This document shows, piece by piece, positions 10,376-22,007 of a stretch of 64,000 nt of DNA. The first letter of the stretch is position 1; each line of letters opens with the position of its first letter. The position numbers and the translations under genes are program-made. This DNA is from Takakia lepidozioides. Lineage: Eukaryota > Streptophyta > Takakiopsida > Takakiales > Takakiaceae. The notes beneath the pieces were generated by a model. The model was not told where the DNA came from. It ran no database searches and saw nothing but the letters and a program-made list of their open reading frames with translations. The stretch spans positions 45,365,053 to 45,429,052 of the forward strand of contig CM060732.1 in assembly GCA_030704615.1 (NCBI GenBank), in the 5' to 3' direction.

Positions 10376-12825
10376 TACATATAGCAATTTAAACGAAAGT
10401 TGATTCTGTGATTATTATTTGTTCTAAAGGAACAACTACGGTAGAGGAAGGGGATTCAACGTTTTCCAGATAATATGAAAATGAATATTAAAAGAATACA
10501 GTTCAGTCTGACTCAGAGTCAGTACAATGTATCCCCTCTTCCTCTGCATCTAAGTCTAAGTATTTTAGAACACCGGATCCACGCTGGATACACCTACGGC
10601 TGGCCACTAAAAAGTCAGGGGATAGGGACTCGGCCGCGTGAAGTGCCATTGCTTCGGCATAAACAGGGAGCAGAAAATTGGAAAGGGGGCTGTCGAAAAC
10701 AGACTCGCCAGAAATGACTGTATCTCCTGAAGATCCACCGCTGGCTTTCCTGAAAGACAGCCTGAAAAAGTTATTACTGTAACTTTGATGTTATCGAGAA
10801 ATTGAGTATGACTCCCAAAGAGGGTTTAGCACTTACTCACATGAAAAGTCGTTGTCGACCTGCTTATCTTCGGGATCGTCATCATTTCGAATTTGAATCC
10901 GATCAGTCTGTGTGCCTGAAGTGGAGCCAGACAAAAGGGGGAGGAGCACTGTGTTGTAGAGGTCAGAATCACCCTCCATGCCAAAAAGGCTTCTTCCGCC
11001 TGCCTTGCATGCGTGGTAAGTTGCTCCTGCACCAGACAGGAGAACATGAACAGTTTGGAGGGGGGGATTTAAGCAGATGAAACTGTTGAAAGGAAACCAA
11101 TTCGGAAGGGAAAAAACGAACCTGTGGACACAGAAAGATCGACCACCCGTGCAGAGCGGTGGCTGCATGACTCCAGCAGTATTTGCATGAATGCTGGTGA
11201 CTTTTCCTTTGCACCTCTCCAGGGAGTGCCATCTGGTCTCTTCAGAGTCTGACTGGACTGCATGAAGTTGTACAAAATGTCATCGACATGGGGCTCATAG
11301 GGGGGGTTGACGAAACAACCCTGGTCAGAAATCTCAAAGCTGCGGATGGAGGATGGTGTCTTTGATGTGCGAATCCTCCGCAGGCAGATCGCCTCGAACA
11401 TCCTCGTCTGCCAAAGATAGCAGGTTAGTGTGGTAAACACAATCTATAGTGGAAGTGTGTACATCGGCTATTCAGAACTCTGACACAAAAAAATCATGAA
11501 TCGTTGATGATCGGTGTCGATCATAAAACATTCTACTAGAGTGGAGCTGCAGAGAAAATTGAAACTCATGATCAAAGCACAAGCAGAAGGGAGACGGCAT
11601 ACCAGCTGACCAGGGAAACCCCCTTTCACAAGGTAGAGGCTGTTCACACAATTCCATGTGCGCAAAACTTCAAACCCTGAAGACTTGAGGTATGATGCCA
11701 ATGCCCGACGACTATCATTGTCACATGACTGAAAAAGCAGAAGTGTCCCTGCATCAGAGAGGAAATTGTTACAGAACCCGAACACCCAACTCCAGTAGTT
11801 GTCCTCGAATTTGTTCCAGCCTGGCGTCTTGCCCTTTGGAAGAACTTCTGGCACAGCCTGGCCATCCGGGATGTCGAGAATGACAATGTCGGCCGCATAA
11901 GTTTTCTGCACACCGCACACGAAGGTGGGACCTGTGCTCACCTGCAACAGACATGTTTTTTATAAGAACGATGGCAAGAATGTTTTCAAAGAACGAGACT
12001 GAAATACTGCCAACGAAACTTTCAGAGAAAAAGGAAAGAAACTGGAATTCTCACCAGATTGAGGAATGAGATTATATTGTCCCAGGTAGGGGATGGCACC
12101 CCAGTGTATCCTCTCTTTCGACTCTGCATCATCGAAAGCCAACCCTCATTAACAATTTTCATCTCTCCTGCTGAATCAGAACGGGAAGGGTGTGGCTTGG
12201 CATCGAACACGCACTGAAGAGTGCGGGTATATCTTCCAGCAGTAAAGTCCTGCCCACTCTCCATCTCCTTTTCATTCTCCTTCCCCTTGTCCTTTTCCTT
12301 CTCTTTGGACTTGTCTTTGTCCTTTGGCTTTGCTGGTGAGATGGCTATGACATCAACAGCCTTGTCTTTTGGTTTGCGGCCCGCCTTCTTTCCCTTCTGC
12401 GGCGTTCCCTGAGCATCAGGCTCCTTGGCAGCCAAGGTTGCTATGTTTCGTTGATACTCTTCGTCAGTCAAAGGCGCCAGCATCTCAGCGTTATTGTTCA
12501 AGTATTTCATATGCTGTTCTTGAAAGGTCGTGTGCTCAGGTGGGCAGTCAAGGTACCACCCACAGTCTCTGAAGTGAGAAGGACTCCAGTCCTCCCTGCA
12601 GTATACATGGTTGGATCGTTTGCAGGGGGTCCGACCACATGTCAGATAGTCAGGATTCCCGCTCAGGTGATTTCCTTCCATACAGCACATATTTCGTGTA
12701 CCTGAAAAAATACAAAAGCGCTCAGTGAGTAAGATGCAAGTAGAACAGAAAGAATAAAACATGATTGAAATGGCTCTGACAACTGCTCCAAGGACCTTTC
12801 AGGACCACACTACTGCTCCAGATAT

Positions 12826-13486
12826 GAATGTCGTCAACGCCATTCAGAACATTCCATTCATGACACTGTAAATACATCCTAATCCAGGTGAATGCAAATA
12901 TCGATTACGACATTCAAGAATGAAGCCAAATTAATACTTAAATGAAGCAAAATCACAGGATGGAAATAAAAAATTGAGTAAGGAACCATCCAGGAAAACT
13001 CAATGCACATTCATAACGAACCTATCACTGAGGACCTCACAACATCACTGTATGTGAATGGCGTCAACGCCATTCACAAAAATACCAAAAAAGAAACCAA
13101 TTACTTAGCTCCCCAATCCATGTAAATTGAATTTGTCGCTTTGAATAATACAGACACAGCTGTGAATGTCGTCAACGACATTCACTTTGGATTTCTTAAA
13201 ACAGAGCTTATCAAGCCTCCACATTCATCGCAAGAGGAAAAAAACAATGCAGAACAACTGAATGTCTGCATTGACATTCAGCAAAATGAAGTGAGGAACC
13301 CTCACTGTAACCTCTATGGACATTACAAAAATTTAAATAACCTGAGGACCTCTCAACAACTCCGTATGTGAATGTCGTCAACGCCATTCAAATATTGCAC
13401 CCTTAGATCCTAACCAGGTGAATTCATATACTCGCTTAAGAATGACTTAGACAAAGAAGTGAATTGTCGTCAACGACATTCAATTG
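12826..13486. repeat. cluster of six palindromes in an M2 intron
   Basis: Near-perfect dyads start at about 12826, 13054, 13162, 13260, 13368 and 13461. The best copies (13054, 13162) have arms GTGAATGTCGT and ACGACATTCAC, or the GGCG/CGCC variant, around a 2-bp core. Most successive starts are 93-108 bp apart. They sit in the large intron between the middle exons and the Cys-rich exon. Similar dyads occur at 15451-15765. Confidence 0.85.
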
Positions 13487-15124
13487 GATCTAAGATTGCA
13501 ATCCATATGAAGCCACATTTTTTCCCAAAAAAACAGTAGAGTTTCAAGTATGACATTGCACCTGTACACTAACTCGCATTCATGGCCCACTCTCCTCCAA
13601 CCTGACTGTCAAAAGTCGTTGACGTAAAATGTTACCATCTTTGAGAACTCCCGAAAAAACAGTATCTCCCAGGTGAGACCTCTCCACTTCCTTATGTATG
13701 TCTCCAATGACATTTGGGGAGAGGAAACATCGCAATGTTCAGGTCCTTCAAAGTCCTGATCCAGCACAATGGACGGCGCGCTTTTCGACTGCTGCAAATA
13801 GTATATTTGTCAGAATTGCAAAAAAGATATACACATCACATACTTGAAGAGAAGAAACAGCATGTTCGAATACACACCTGACTCCAAAATGTAGCCTTGT
13901 GGAAGCCAATTATTATCAAACACCAAATCACTGATTCCTTCCACCTTTGTGCCAGGCTGTATGGTGCTCTTTGGGAACTGATTCAAGTCCTTTCCTGTTT
14001 GATCTGAGTTCCATATCTCCAGCCACCTTATTTTTTGTTTGTGGTTCGACCACCATCGATATGGCAGCCGGTGCAATTTCTCCCTGCTTGCCTCTCCGAT
14101 GCACATGCTTGTCATAGTGTGTTTTATCTGCTGAAGGAACTCAGGACCAAGTCAGGATCTCCTATTTCTAAGCTGCGTTCCGAAGGCTGACATCAATTTG
14201 GTTCTTCGCATTCTCAAACTCCTTCTTATTGCAGCTTCCACACCCTTTGATGTCCTTAGTTCCTCTGGTGTAGTGCGGTAATATTCGATTTCCCTTCTCA
14301 GCTGCCTCTGCCAGTTCTTGCTGCATTCATTCCAGTAGTGATTAGCTCCGAAGGGACTCTAAACATGTATTCGAAAAGTAAACAGATTACAGACTCGGGC
14401 TTACCGCATACATGTACTCCAGAACGCCTCGTGTCAAAGAATACCAAAGTGCCCTGCGCTCTTCCTGTTTCGCACTTCTTGATGATAATTGGGTGGTAGT
14501 ACTGTCCGAAAATCATTCCAGCTTCATCAGACCAATCCTCTGAATTCGGAATAAGTGTGTGAACCAATCTTGTTTGTCACATCTGCGATTTCTCTGTCGA
14601 TCTGCAAAAACATTGGAAACATTGCATTCCTTAACACTGTTTTTGGAGGATTAACAAGACACTACAGAGGGAATCAAATCTCCTGGAATGACTTACTTGT
14701 TTGTTCACGTCGTGCCATAGCTGTTAAGAAGCCTAGCGATGTCGTTTCCTGGATCCAAAACCATTGCCTCACAGCAACATGCTTGTCTTTGTCTTTCGAA
14801 TGGTGTTTCTGAATGTATCCATCCATGCCAAGCAATCGGTGGTTGCCGTCCCAGACGTAGAACATGTGGGTTGCAGAATTGCTGGGTGTTCTTTCCCATC
14901 ATGAGGCCCAGCTCGAACTCCTCATTGGCATCTTTCCAGCACTCATCCCAGTTATCACTGATCTCTGGAGAAACTAATGTGCTTTTCCCATTTATATCCG
15001 TCAGTGACACATAAAAAACTTGTGCACCAAGTCTATATCCATGCACAAAATCACTCTCCAATTTTGTTATGTCATGGGAAAGAGGTGGACGCACAACAGG
15101 CATTGATATCATCCGGCACAGAAT

Positions 15125-15345
15125 AACCTCCTGAGAGTTTACCTTCTGGAATGACATGAGTTCTTTCACCTTGTCAAGGTAGTTGCACTTCGGATTCATC
15201 TGCTTCATCTGTATTCTCTGAGCACGAGCATGTCCCTTATAACCTCCTGAGAGTTTACCTTCTGGCATGACATGAGTTCTTTCACCTTGTCAAGGTAGTG
15301 CACTTCGGATTCATCTGCTTCATCTGTATTCTCTGAGCTTTTTGC
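15125..15345. repeat. 113-bp tandem duplication inside M2 exon 2
   Basis: Two copies start at about 15125 and 15238 with the words CCTCCTGAGAGTTTACC, GACATGAGTTCTTTC and TCGGATTCATCTG. The duplication repeats the codons for KVKELM and VNSQEVI ahead of the ParB-like domain and breaks the frame. Confidence 0.85.
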
Positions 15346-15450
15346 GGACTCGTCCCCATCTCCAGATCCTTTCCCCTCTGATCCTGTAGGCTTCGACCTC
15401 ACAGTTTTCTGGCACGATGCCATTCAGTTCTGACTAAGTGATTTGCAATA

Positions 15451-15765
15451 GTGAATGGCGGTAACGACAATCACTCTGTATCAAGGAACTCACCATGAAT
15501 GGTGGTGAAAGAATTCAGCACAACTACACATGCAAAGTCGAGACTGCCGTATTCAAAACAAAATCGAGATGGGCGATAGCGAACGGCGTTAACGACAATC
15601 ACAAAGATAACAACCGCCGGATCGGTGTTGTGTAATGACATATATGTGCAACTGATTGGGCAACGACAATCATTGTAGTTTAGGAGAATAGTAAGTGCAG
15701 ACTCTCTCTTCAACACATAGGTACATAAATCTCATGAGGAGAATGGAATGGCGTTAACGACGCTC
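15451..15765. repeat. four palindromes in M2 intron 1
   Basis: Dyads at about 15451-15474, 15579-15602, 15652-15675 and 15746-15765 resemble those at 12826-13486 (GAATGGCG/GAACGGCG arms, TTAACG centre, CAATCAC/CGCTCGC right arms). They are less perfect than the downstream cluster. Confidence 0.75.
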
Positions 15766-16143
15766 GCCGATTCAGTAGTTCCTGCTAAAGAATGGAAGAG
15801 GAAGGACTCCTTGAAAGGCAATCATACAGACTATATGATAAAACTTACTGGCACCTTCTTAGGTTTTGAAATTTGATCCCCTTCTGCAGCTTTCCTCTTC
15901 CCTCTCACATCTGCTGGAGTTTCGGTCTGCGCAAGGGTTTCTTGACCTTCTTCAGTTCGGCGTCCGCGTGCTTCCACCTTCTTCCAGTGTCCCCTTTTCG
16001 TTCATCTCTGCCTCCACAGGCTGGCGCCCTCTTATCGCCGACTGTGGCGCAGCCGCTCCCTCAGTCTCCGTCTGCTTTGAATCAGTCTCCGCGTTCACCT
16101 GCTGCCTTGGCCCTGTGTTCTCCAACAAACGACGCCTCGTCAT

Positions 16144-17481
16144 TTTCTCTCTTGCTCTGCGTCTCTCTCTAAGGGAGTAAAATAAGAGACTTTCTTCCTT
16201 TCGTATTCTAGAAGGACCTCTCCAGCTTGACTACCACTCTCCCTCTAACGCGAAAAGTAGAAAAACGAAGTGAAGTCCCGATTTCTTGCGGGATTGCCTG
16301 TGTTCTTGCGTGTCTCTAGAAGCATCGGATTCCCTCCCGCGTGACCGTTACACATAGTCGTTCCTTATTAGTGCAACATGCCAGCAATTGGTGTACAGCT
16401 GTTCGTATTCAGTTAGGGATGTCTTACGTGTGCCGCCCAAAAAAAACGGCGTGTTCTTTATTATAACGGGTTCAATATTTAAAAGAACAGCGAATCCCAG
16501 AAATTGATGCGCAGTCTTAACAAATAAATATAATGAACGAGAGTTTGATGACAAATTTTGGAATATCATACACGGTCATCCTTGTTATCCAAACCCCACA
16601 TTCGTTTCACATTTGAACTTTCCAGGTGCGCCATGATCATTGGTAGTAGTATATAGATACATTTACTTACTCTGCAATCCCATTCTCAGATCCTGTGGCA
16701 TGCTTCCAGGAAGTCGGCTTTGTTATTGGGTTTATTGATGAGGTTCTGATTAACGGTTTAACAGTTGCCGACACTGCCCCTAGGGATTCTCTGACCACTG
16801 GCCCCAGGAACAGTAATTAAAATGGACGGCTGCATATCTGGAATGAATAACAGAATATGCACAGTCGTTATCTGGCTTCCTCCGCCATATGCTCTGCTCA
16901 TTCTTCAACTGTGTTTGGAGACAGCAGTAAACCGATTAACACTAGATCTGCGATAGCAAGGTACAAACATACTTGAGGAAGGAATGGCTTCCTCTGAAGC
17001 GGATCTTCTTCTCAGATGACAAACCGTGCCGTTCTCCCGGAAGTCCTTGACAATGGATTTTGCAATTGTTCTGGAACATGTCTTGGCTACCCTTTTCAGC
17101 TGCAGAATGGCTCCATCTTTTTGGAGAAAGAGGTTTACGATCTGAAAAGGGAAGTTGTTGAAATATTCTTTCCAAAACCGTGATGAGACGGCTCATATCA
17201 GCCAGTGGAGAGTGCGTCCTGGTCGATACAGAGTACTTGGAGAGCCTCGGCGAAAGTCCCTTGGGTCATATGTGACGCCCGGGACTGCTTGCTTCGGTCG
17301 TTGAAGACAAGAGGGAGGTGGTGGTGAAAAAGAACAGACTTCCTCCACTCCAATCGTTGAGCTTCGGATTCTTCCGATGATGACATAAGTGAAATTCCAA
17401 ATCCGTCCTTCCTACTGTGGTTGCAGAAGCTGATGAAGAAGAGATTTGTAGTGTCATTCCAAAATTGCGGGCGATGGAGGA
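16144..17481. promoter_or_regulatory. divergent intergenic region between M2 and T1
   Basis: M2 starts leftward at 16143 and T1 rightward at about 17482, so promoters of both genes should lie here. I see no supported gene and no long palindrome array, unlike the equivalent region of element 2 (28.1-30.5 kb). Confidence 0.5.
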
Positions 17482-20400
17482 ATGGCTGGATTCAAAAGTG
17501 AGTTGCGGGGAATTGATTGGGAATCTTTGAAGCAGGTGCCTGTGAAGTTCTTGCCGGAGACTTTTGATGGCGATATCCTATTCGAGCTGCCTCCTCCTCC
17601 GCGAATTGGAGGTGTAACATCATGATGCATGGAATGGACAAGAAACACGACGGGCACCCGTGGTGCAGAACAAACCATCCAATATCAGAATGATACAAGC
17701 TTGTTTTCAGGAGGACAGTTTGCAATGGACACCTTAGGTGTGATAATTTGAATTGCAGACACTTTCTTCAGTCTGGGGTTCATAATCAAGCGAATGGGAG
17801 GGTCTGGCGGAGAATCCATTTCAGCCTGGGACTGCCCCTCCACCGGCAAACACTTCGTCTGCAAATTCTGCAAACTTGTGCCATCCTGCTTGGTCGCTCT
17901 GCTGAGCAAGAATGTACTATGTTGTCCACCGTTTGAATACAATGACGAGAGCTTGTGTGCTTTTGGATTCCATAACCATCCTGTCTCGAAGGGGATTACA
18001 GGGAGATGTTGAGACAGTATCGAGGTTGATCAAACAGGAGTTCGGGAGAAACCCATCCGCAACAACATCTGCAATTGCTCTTGGCGCAAGCAAGTCCTTC
18101 TTGGAACCATATTTTGAGTTAAGGAGATTCTGTGGGGACTAAACTTGACGGTGCAGCATTGGACCTGGTCATGGATCATTTCTCCACTTTAAGTTCACCT
18201 AACATTCGGCATCAGATCAATGCATTGAGAATGGGCTCTGGGATCAGAGGCTACATAGACATATTTTGGAATTGAAATGACTGAGCAAGTACGATTACAT
18301 CCAGGACAATGTATTCCAGGTCAAGGTGCCATCAAAGTTTTTCTTTTCAAAATGTCGACTGTTTGGGGAGGGCAGTGGGGTTAGCCTCGTGAAGCGGATG
18401 CAGAAGACTGGGGACTTGCAGAACTGTTTTCTTATGTGTTTGATCATGTGAACGAGTGAAGGATTGGACGACAATGGCTTGTCATGTCTACGATCCAGTG
18501 TACCAACGAGTTATGACAATTGCAGTTTGTGACATGCAATCCATGATACGGAATCCCAGAAGCTCATGTGGAATTCCCTGATACGTGTCATGGGCTGCCA
18601 TGGGCTGCCATCTCCAAATTTCGCAGGTTTCATGGCGGATAGTGCTCAAGCAAATTTCAATGCTATTCGTATTGTCTTCGGATCGGGCGACCCAAAGTGC
18701 CTATGCCGGAAGAGAGCGTACATGTCTATTCCATTGGACACAATCTCTGGAAAAACATACAAAGTCGGACATCAAACCAGAGATGCAGACTCAGCACCGT
18801 AAACTGTGCAAAGAGTACAAAGATGCTAGAACAATGAAGGAGGCGGACACTTTGTTCCAGACAATTCGTGCCTGGTGGTTCTCTTCTGGAGCTGGCATCA
18901 CTTGAGAGTATGAGAGCATTGAAGATTGGCTGGCGTTTGGCACTTCCGGTATAGACAGTGGGGAGCAGCCATGACAATGGTACGAGGCTCTATTTCATGC
19001 TTTATTCATACATTTGCTTTCCATATTTTTGACTCATGCTTTCTTTATGTGTTTCCTGTGCACTATTCTGAAGTGTGGTTTATCCTCTTTGGCAGAACAT
19101 GTCCATTGAGGAAATGGCGGACATGCCATCTTGCAATTTGCAGAAACTGTGCACAATGCTGGTTGCAGCAGTCTGGGAAACGAGGTCGGGATTTGTATGT
19201 GGCAACAACAGATGATTTGATCGTGCTTGCAACAACAAACCCGATACCGTGATTTCTTACGAGGTGGGGTTGGTGGCAAGGGTCCGGACAAATGGGAGTT
19301 GATGTTGCGTCCTGCAAACAGATCTGGGGATCCAATCAAGATAGCACGGGCGGTGAGCATTATGCCCAGGGAACGCCACTTGTTTTCTAGAGTTCCACAT
19401 CTTGAAGGGGAGGAGAGATTCGGCTCCTGTAAGAGGAAATTGAACACTCCACCTGGTTCGGATTCAGATTCCCACAGGGCAGACCGTGATAACTTCTCGA
19501 AGCCTCGTGTTCCCCTGCATGACAGCTCCATGTCCGGAACCTCCATTGTGGAGGAACCTCCAACACGACGGCAAGCTCCAGCATCAAACCGTGCCACTGA
19601 AATGGTGCAGAGAGAAATAAACAACCCCCTTGATGTGCTTGAGTCCGCATGCCCCGACCACGTTTTGGCACATAGAACGCACAAGTGTCGGTCTCGTGTG
19701 AATGTACAGCGATCAGGGCAACTAATTTCGAGAAGTGCACTTCATCTATATCCAGAGGTGGTGCCCGAACTCCTGCTCCGACTTTCACGGCAAGCTGGTG
19801 CACGAATGGTGCGAACTTGAGTCATCCGCTCCGCACTTTAGAAAGCACAAGGGTCTCGTGGAATGCGTCAGGGCACTAACGGATATCAACCACCCTGCTC
19901 CGAGGGCTTGAGTCCAAGAACCAACAAGTTCTGGTTCTGCGCAGATGATTGTGCCAGATGTGCATGAACTGTGCGTCCTTCCGTAGTGATGAAGCCATCT
20001 CCTCCAACCGTTTGCCCGTAAAAGGTGGGACACATCTCAGTTTTCGGAGATTGAAAGCTGGAGGAGGAAAGGTTGTTCCCTTGCGAGACAACCCCAACTC
20101 CATGCAGTGATACTACTCCTGCGCCTCCCGGGTCCCCCCGGCAAATCCTGACTTGTGGCCAACCAAACGAGATGGAAAGCTCGTTCGGGTTCCCTCCAAC
20201 CGCTGAACACTTTGGCCAAATGGAGTCCGCAAGAATGCTCCAAGCTCGTGTCGGAAGCACACGGAAGTACCCGATCCAGGATATGGTCGGGTATTCACAA
20301 TCATCACTTCCACATCTGCTGTTCATGACAGGACCTACGACATCACGGTTTCCAATTTCCCCAATTGCACATGTCCTGATTTGTGGATATGCTATCACCA

Positions 20401-20505
20401 GTTTGGCAAGAGAGGTAAATTCATACCCTGCAAACATTTGTATTTGGGATGACCATGATTTGAAATGTGTAATTCCATCAATTTCGTCGGCTGTGCAATG
20501 ATATG
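17482..20505 (+). pseudogene. T1: SWIM-finger MULE-like transposase of element 1
   Basis: The likely start is ATG 17482 (MAGFKSELRGIDW, then PETFDGDILFELPPPP). A Cys/His-rich N-terminal region follows (FVCKFCKL ... LCAFGFHNHPV). The DDE-type core has SGVSLVKRMQKTGDLQN, then CHVYDPVYQRVMTIAVCDMQS near 18480 and FAGFMADSAQANFNAIR near 18620. Then come RERTCLFHWTQSLEK and FWHFRYRQWGAAM. A low-complexity spacer leads to QQQTRYRDFLRGG and finally a SWIM zinc finger near 20340-20450 (NCTCPDLW ... IPCKHLYLG; CXC...CXH). Frameshifts occur near 18000, 18430, 18560, 18700 and 19900, so no complete protein can be made. The T2 gene of element 2 is homologous along the whole length. Its role would be cutting and joining the element ends. 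Confidence 0.8.
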
Positions 20506-20984
20506 GCCTCCAACTATACGGAGTGAGGTCTGAATGACAACTTTTAGGTAGTGCACATTTGTCATTGCACCGTTCGAAGTCTACATGTCTTGCTGTCGCT
20601 ATGCACTACAATCATCTTTTGAAGATGATCATAACTCTCATTGTTATTTGAGGAGGGGGAAGTCTTCTCGTGGCAGCCTTTATGGCGCACACTTTGTGAG
20701 GTATTTTGTCGTCTTCGTAATTGTAAAAGTGAAACAAGCATTTGTAATTGCACAATGTTGGATGCTGCAATTGTAGGCCTCAACGCTTCGTCTTCATTCT
20801 ATTTAGGCAAGATTCCCTGCATTAATTCACGGTAATAGGACCATCCACGGTATAGGCGGGCGCATGTTAATGCTGACATGGCATTGACGGACAGTGCCAC
20901 GTCATCATTTACCGCCACATCAGCATGCTGACATGACGCTCACGCCACGTCAGCGTGTGTGCAGGCTCACGCCACGTCACTCCT
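20506..20984. other. element 1 right subterminal region, no gene
   Basis: Noncoding. From 20860 it becomes rich in the words GCCACGTCA, CTCACGCC and CATGCTGACATG, which also occur just inside the left end (9857-9920). They are probably subterminal transposase-binding repeats. Confidence 0.6.
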
Positions 20985-21036
20985 GCGTGAGCGTACGCTC
21001 GCGCGCTCACGTGCAACGCTCACGCCATTGCGTCGT
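20985..21036 (-). repeat. right terminal inverted repeat of element 1
   Basis: Inverted match to 9806-9864 in three collinear blocks of 9, 12 and 8 bp, with small gaps. It directly abuts the right copy of the 11-bp target duplication. Confidence 0.8.
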
Positions 21037-21047
21037 TGCCCCGAGCC
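21037..21047. repeat. right target site duplication of element 1 (TGCCCCGAGCC)
   Basis: Identical to 9795-9805. Confidence 0.9.
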
Positions 21048-22007
21048 TGCTCTGATCCTCCCAGATACGTCTGTATCTGGAAAGGACAAGGCTCCATATC
21101 CGCCTCCGTGAGGCCCAAGCCTGCAATAGCAGCTCTGCCCAGCAGCTGAGCTTCTGAGTCCAACAAGACCCGCAGTGGCCGGTACCTCTTGCCTGCCGAT
21201 CCACTCAAACAGAAAATGCCATCCTGGTTGTCCAACATGACAACTCCAGGTGTCACCATGGCGCGCTCAATGGCTGGCAACACTAGGTAGTGGTAGCTCT
21301 CCCCAATGACATAGTAACCTCCGCCTCGGTAATAGTCGGGCGAGAACTAGGTGCCATGGATGGCGTCGACATTGTCTCCACCAATGTGAATGACTGAGGA
21401 AGCCTAGCATGACGGCTTGCCTCCCCACGCTGTGGATCCAACTCCACCTCTGCACCTCGTGGCTCAGGAACTCGTGCCGCTCTTCGAGTCACGGCTGCAG
21501 CAGACTCCACCTGCACTAGTGGTAGTGCTGCTCCGCACATGAATCCCATGCCTCCCATATCTCCTCCCTCAAGAGCGGGAGGTGGACCATCCGGCCTTGG
21601 AGCCGGTACCACCTGAGGTGTAGCCATGGCAGCGAGCCTCTGCTCTAGCTGCTGAAGCCGGTTGGCCATGCCTTGGTCAACACCCTGACCTCCGCGTCCT
21701 TGGCCATGTTGAGCTTGCCCTTGGCCTGCATCTCGTGCCTGGCCACCTCGTCCTCTCTGGGCTGCTCCACCTCGCCCCCGGCCACCATTGTTCCCTTAGA
21801 ACTGGCCTGGGCGCAACTCAGGATGCAAACCATAACACTGGGCCTCTCCATGCCCGTGCTTGCCACAATGCCCACACTACAAACTGTGCAGGCTGTGCAT
21901 GTGCCGGCCCTTTGCTTCCCTCTGGGCAATCCTTCTTGACATGGGGTCCTCCACATGTCCAGTACACCACATCCGCCCGTTGTTGGCCAGCAAATGAAGG
22001 GAGAAAC
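21037..22007 (-). pseudogene. gypsy D gag C-terminus and protease N-terminal half
   Basis: Reading the minus strand from 22007: FAGQQRADVVYWTCGGPHVKK is a zinc knuckle in which the first Cys is Tyr. A second, complete knuckle CGHCGKHGHGEAQC lies in another frame near 21840-21880. A Gly/Arg/Gln-rich basic tract and a short coiled coil (LQQLEQRLAAM) come next. A linker precedes the protease start, RYRPLRVLLDSEAQLLGRAA near 21150-21200, where the usual DSG reads DSE. The frame runs into the element 1 duplication at 21037 and resumes at 9805. The N-terminal gag is cut off at 22007 by gypsy A. Confidence 0.83.

Larger units (their letters stand above)
10503..16143 (-). pseudogene. M2: ParB-like / class-beta methyltransferase-like gene of element 1
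   Basis: This gene of about ten or more exons on the minus strand starts at ATG 16141-16143 and stops with TGA at 10503-10505. Exon 1 (16143-15849) is basic and low-complexity. Exon 2 (15408-14697) holds the ParB-like domain (CRMISMPVVRPPLS ... YRLGAQVFYVSL ... FYVWDGNHRLLG). Middle exons (14601-13610) have no known domain. An exon at about 12702-12050 has a Cys-rich motif (CREDWSPSHFRDCGWYLD) and a Lys/Glu linker. The methyltransferase-like part follows: ADIVILDIPDGQ (11880; DPPY-like position reads DIPD), SPAFMQILLESC, VVDLSVSTG (11110; motif I), and after a phase-1 intron GATYHACKAGGRSLFGMEGD (11000). The last exon ends in an acidic tail. Frameshifts in exons 1 and 2 and at 12690, plus a 113-bp tandem duplication in exon 2, show decay. 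M1 in element 2 is a homologue with matching exons. Confidence 0.8.
9806..21036. mobile_element. element 1: 11.2-kb DNA transposon carrying SWIM transposase and ParB/methyltransferase-like genes
   Basis: It is bounded by an 11-bp direct duplication and by imperfect inverted termini. It holds a minus-strand gene M2 (10503-16143) and a plus-strand gene T1 (17482-20505), which diverge from a 1.3-kb intergenic region. The target duplication length (MULEs make about 8-11 bp) and the SWIM-finger transposase place it near Mutator-like elements. Both genes are frameshifted, so this copy cannot move itself unless helped. Element 2 (23784-52250) has the same two-gene plan. Confidence 0.87.

Noticed and set aside
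10503-16143. M2 as a host gene
   Set aside because: It lies between inverted termini and an 11-bp target duplication and has a homologue in a second, independent element with the same neighbour gene.
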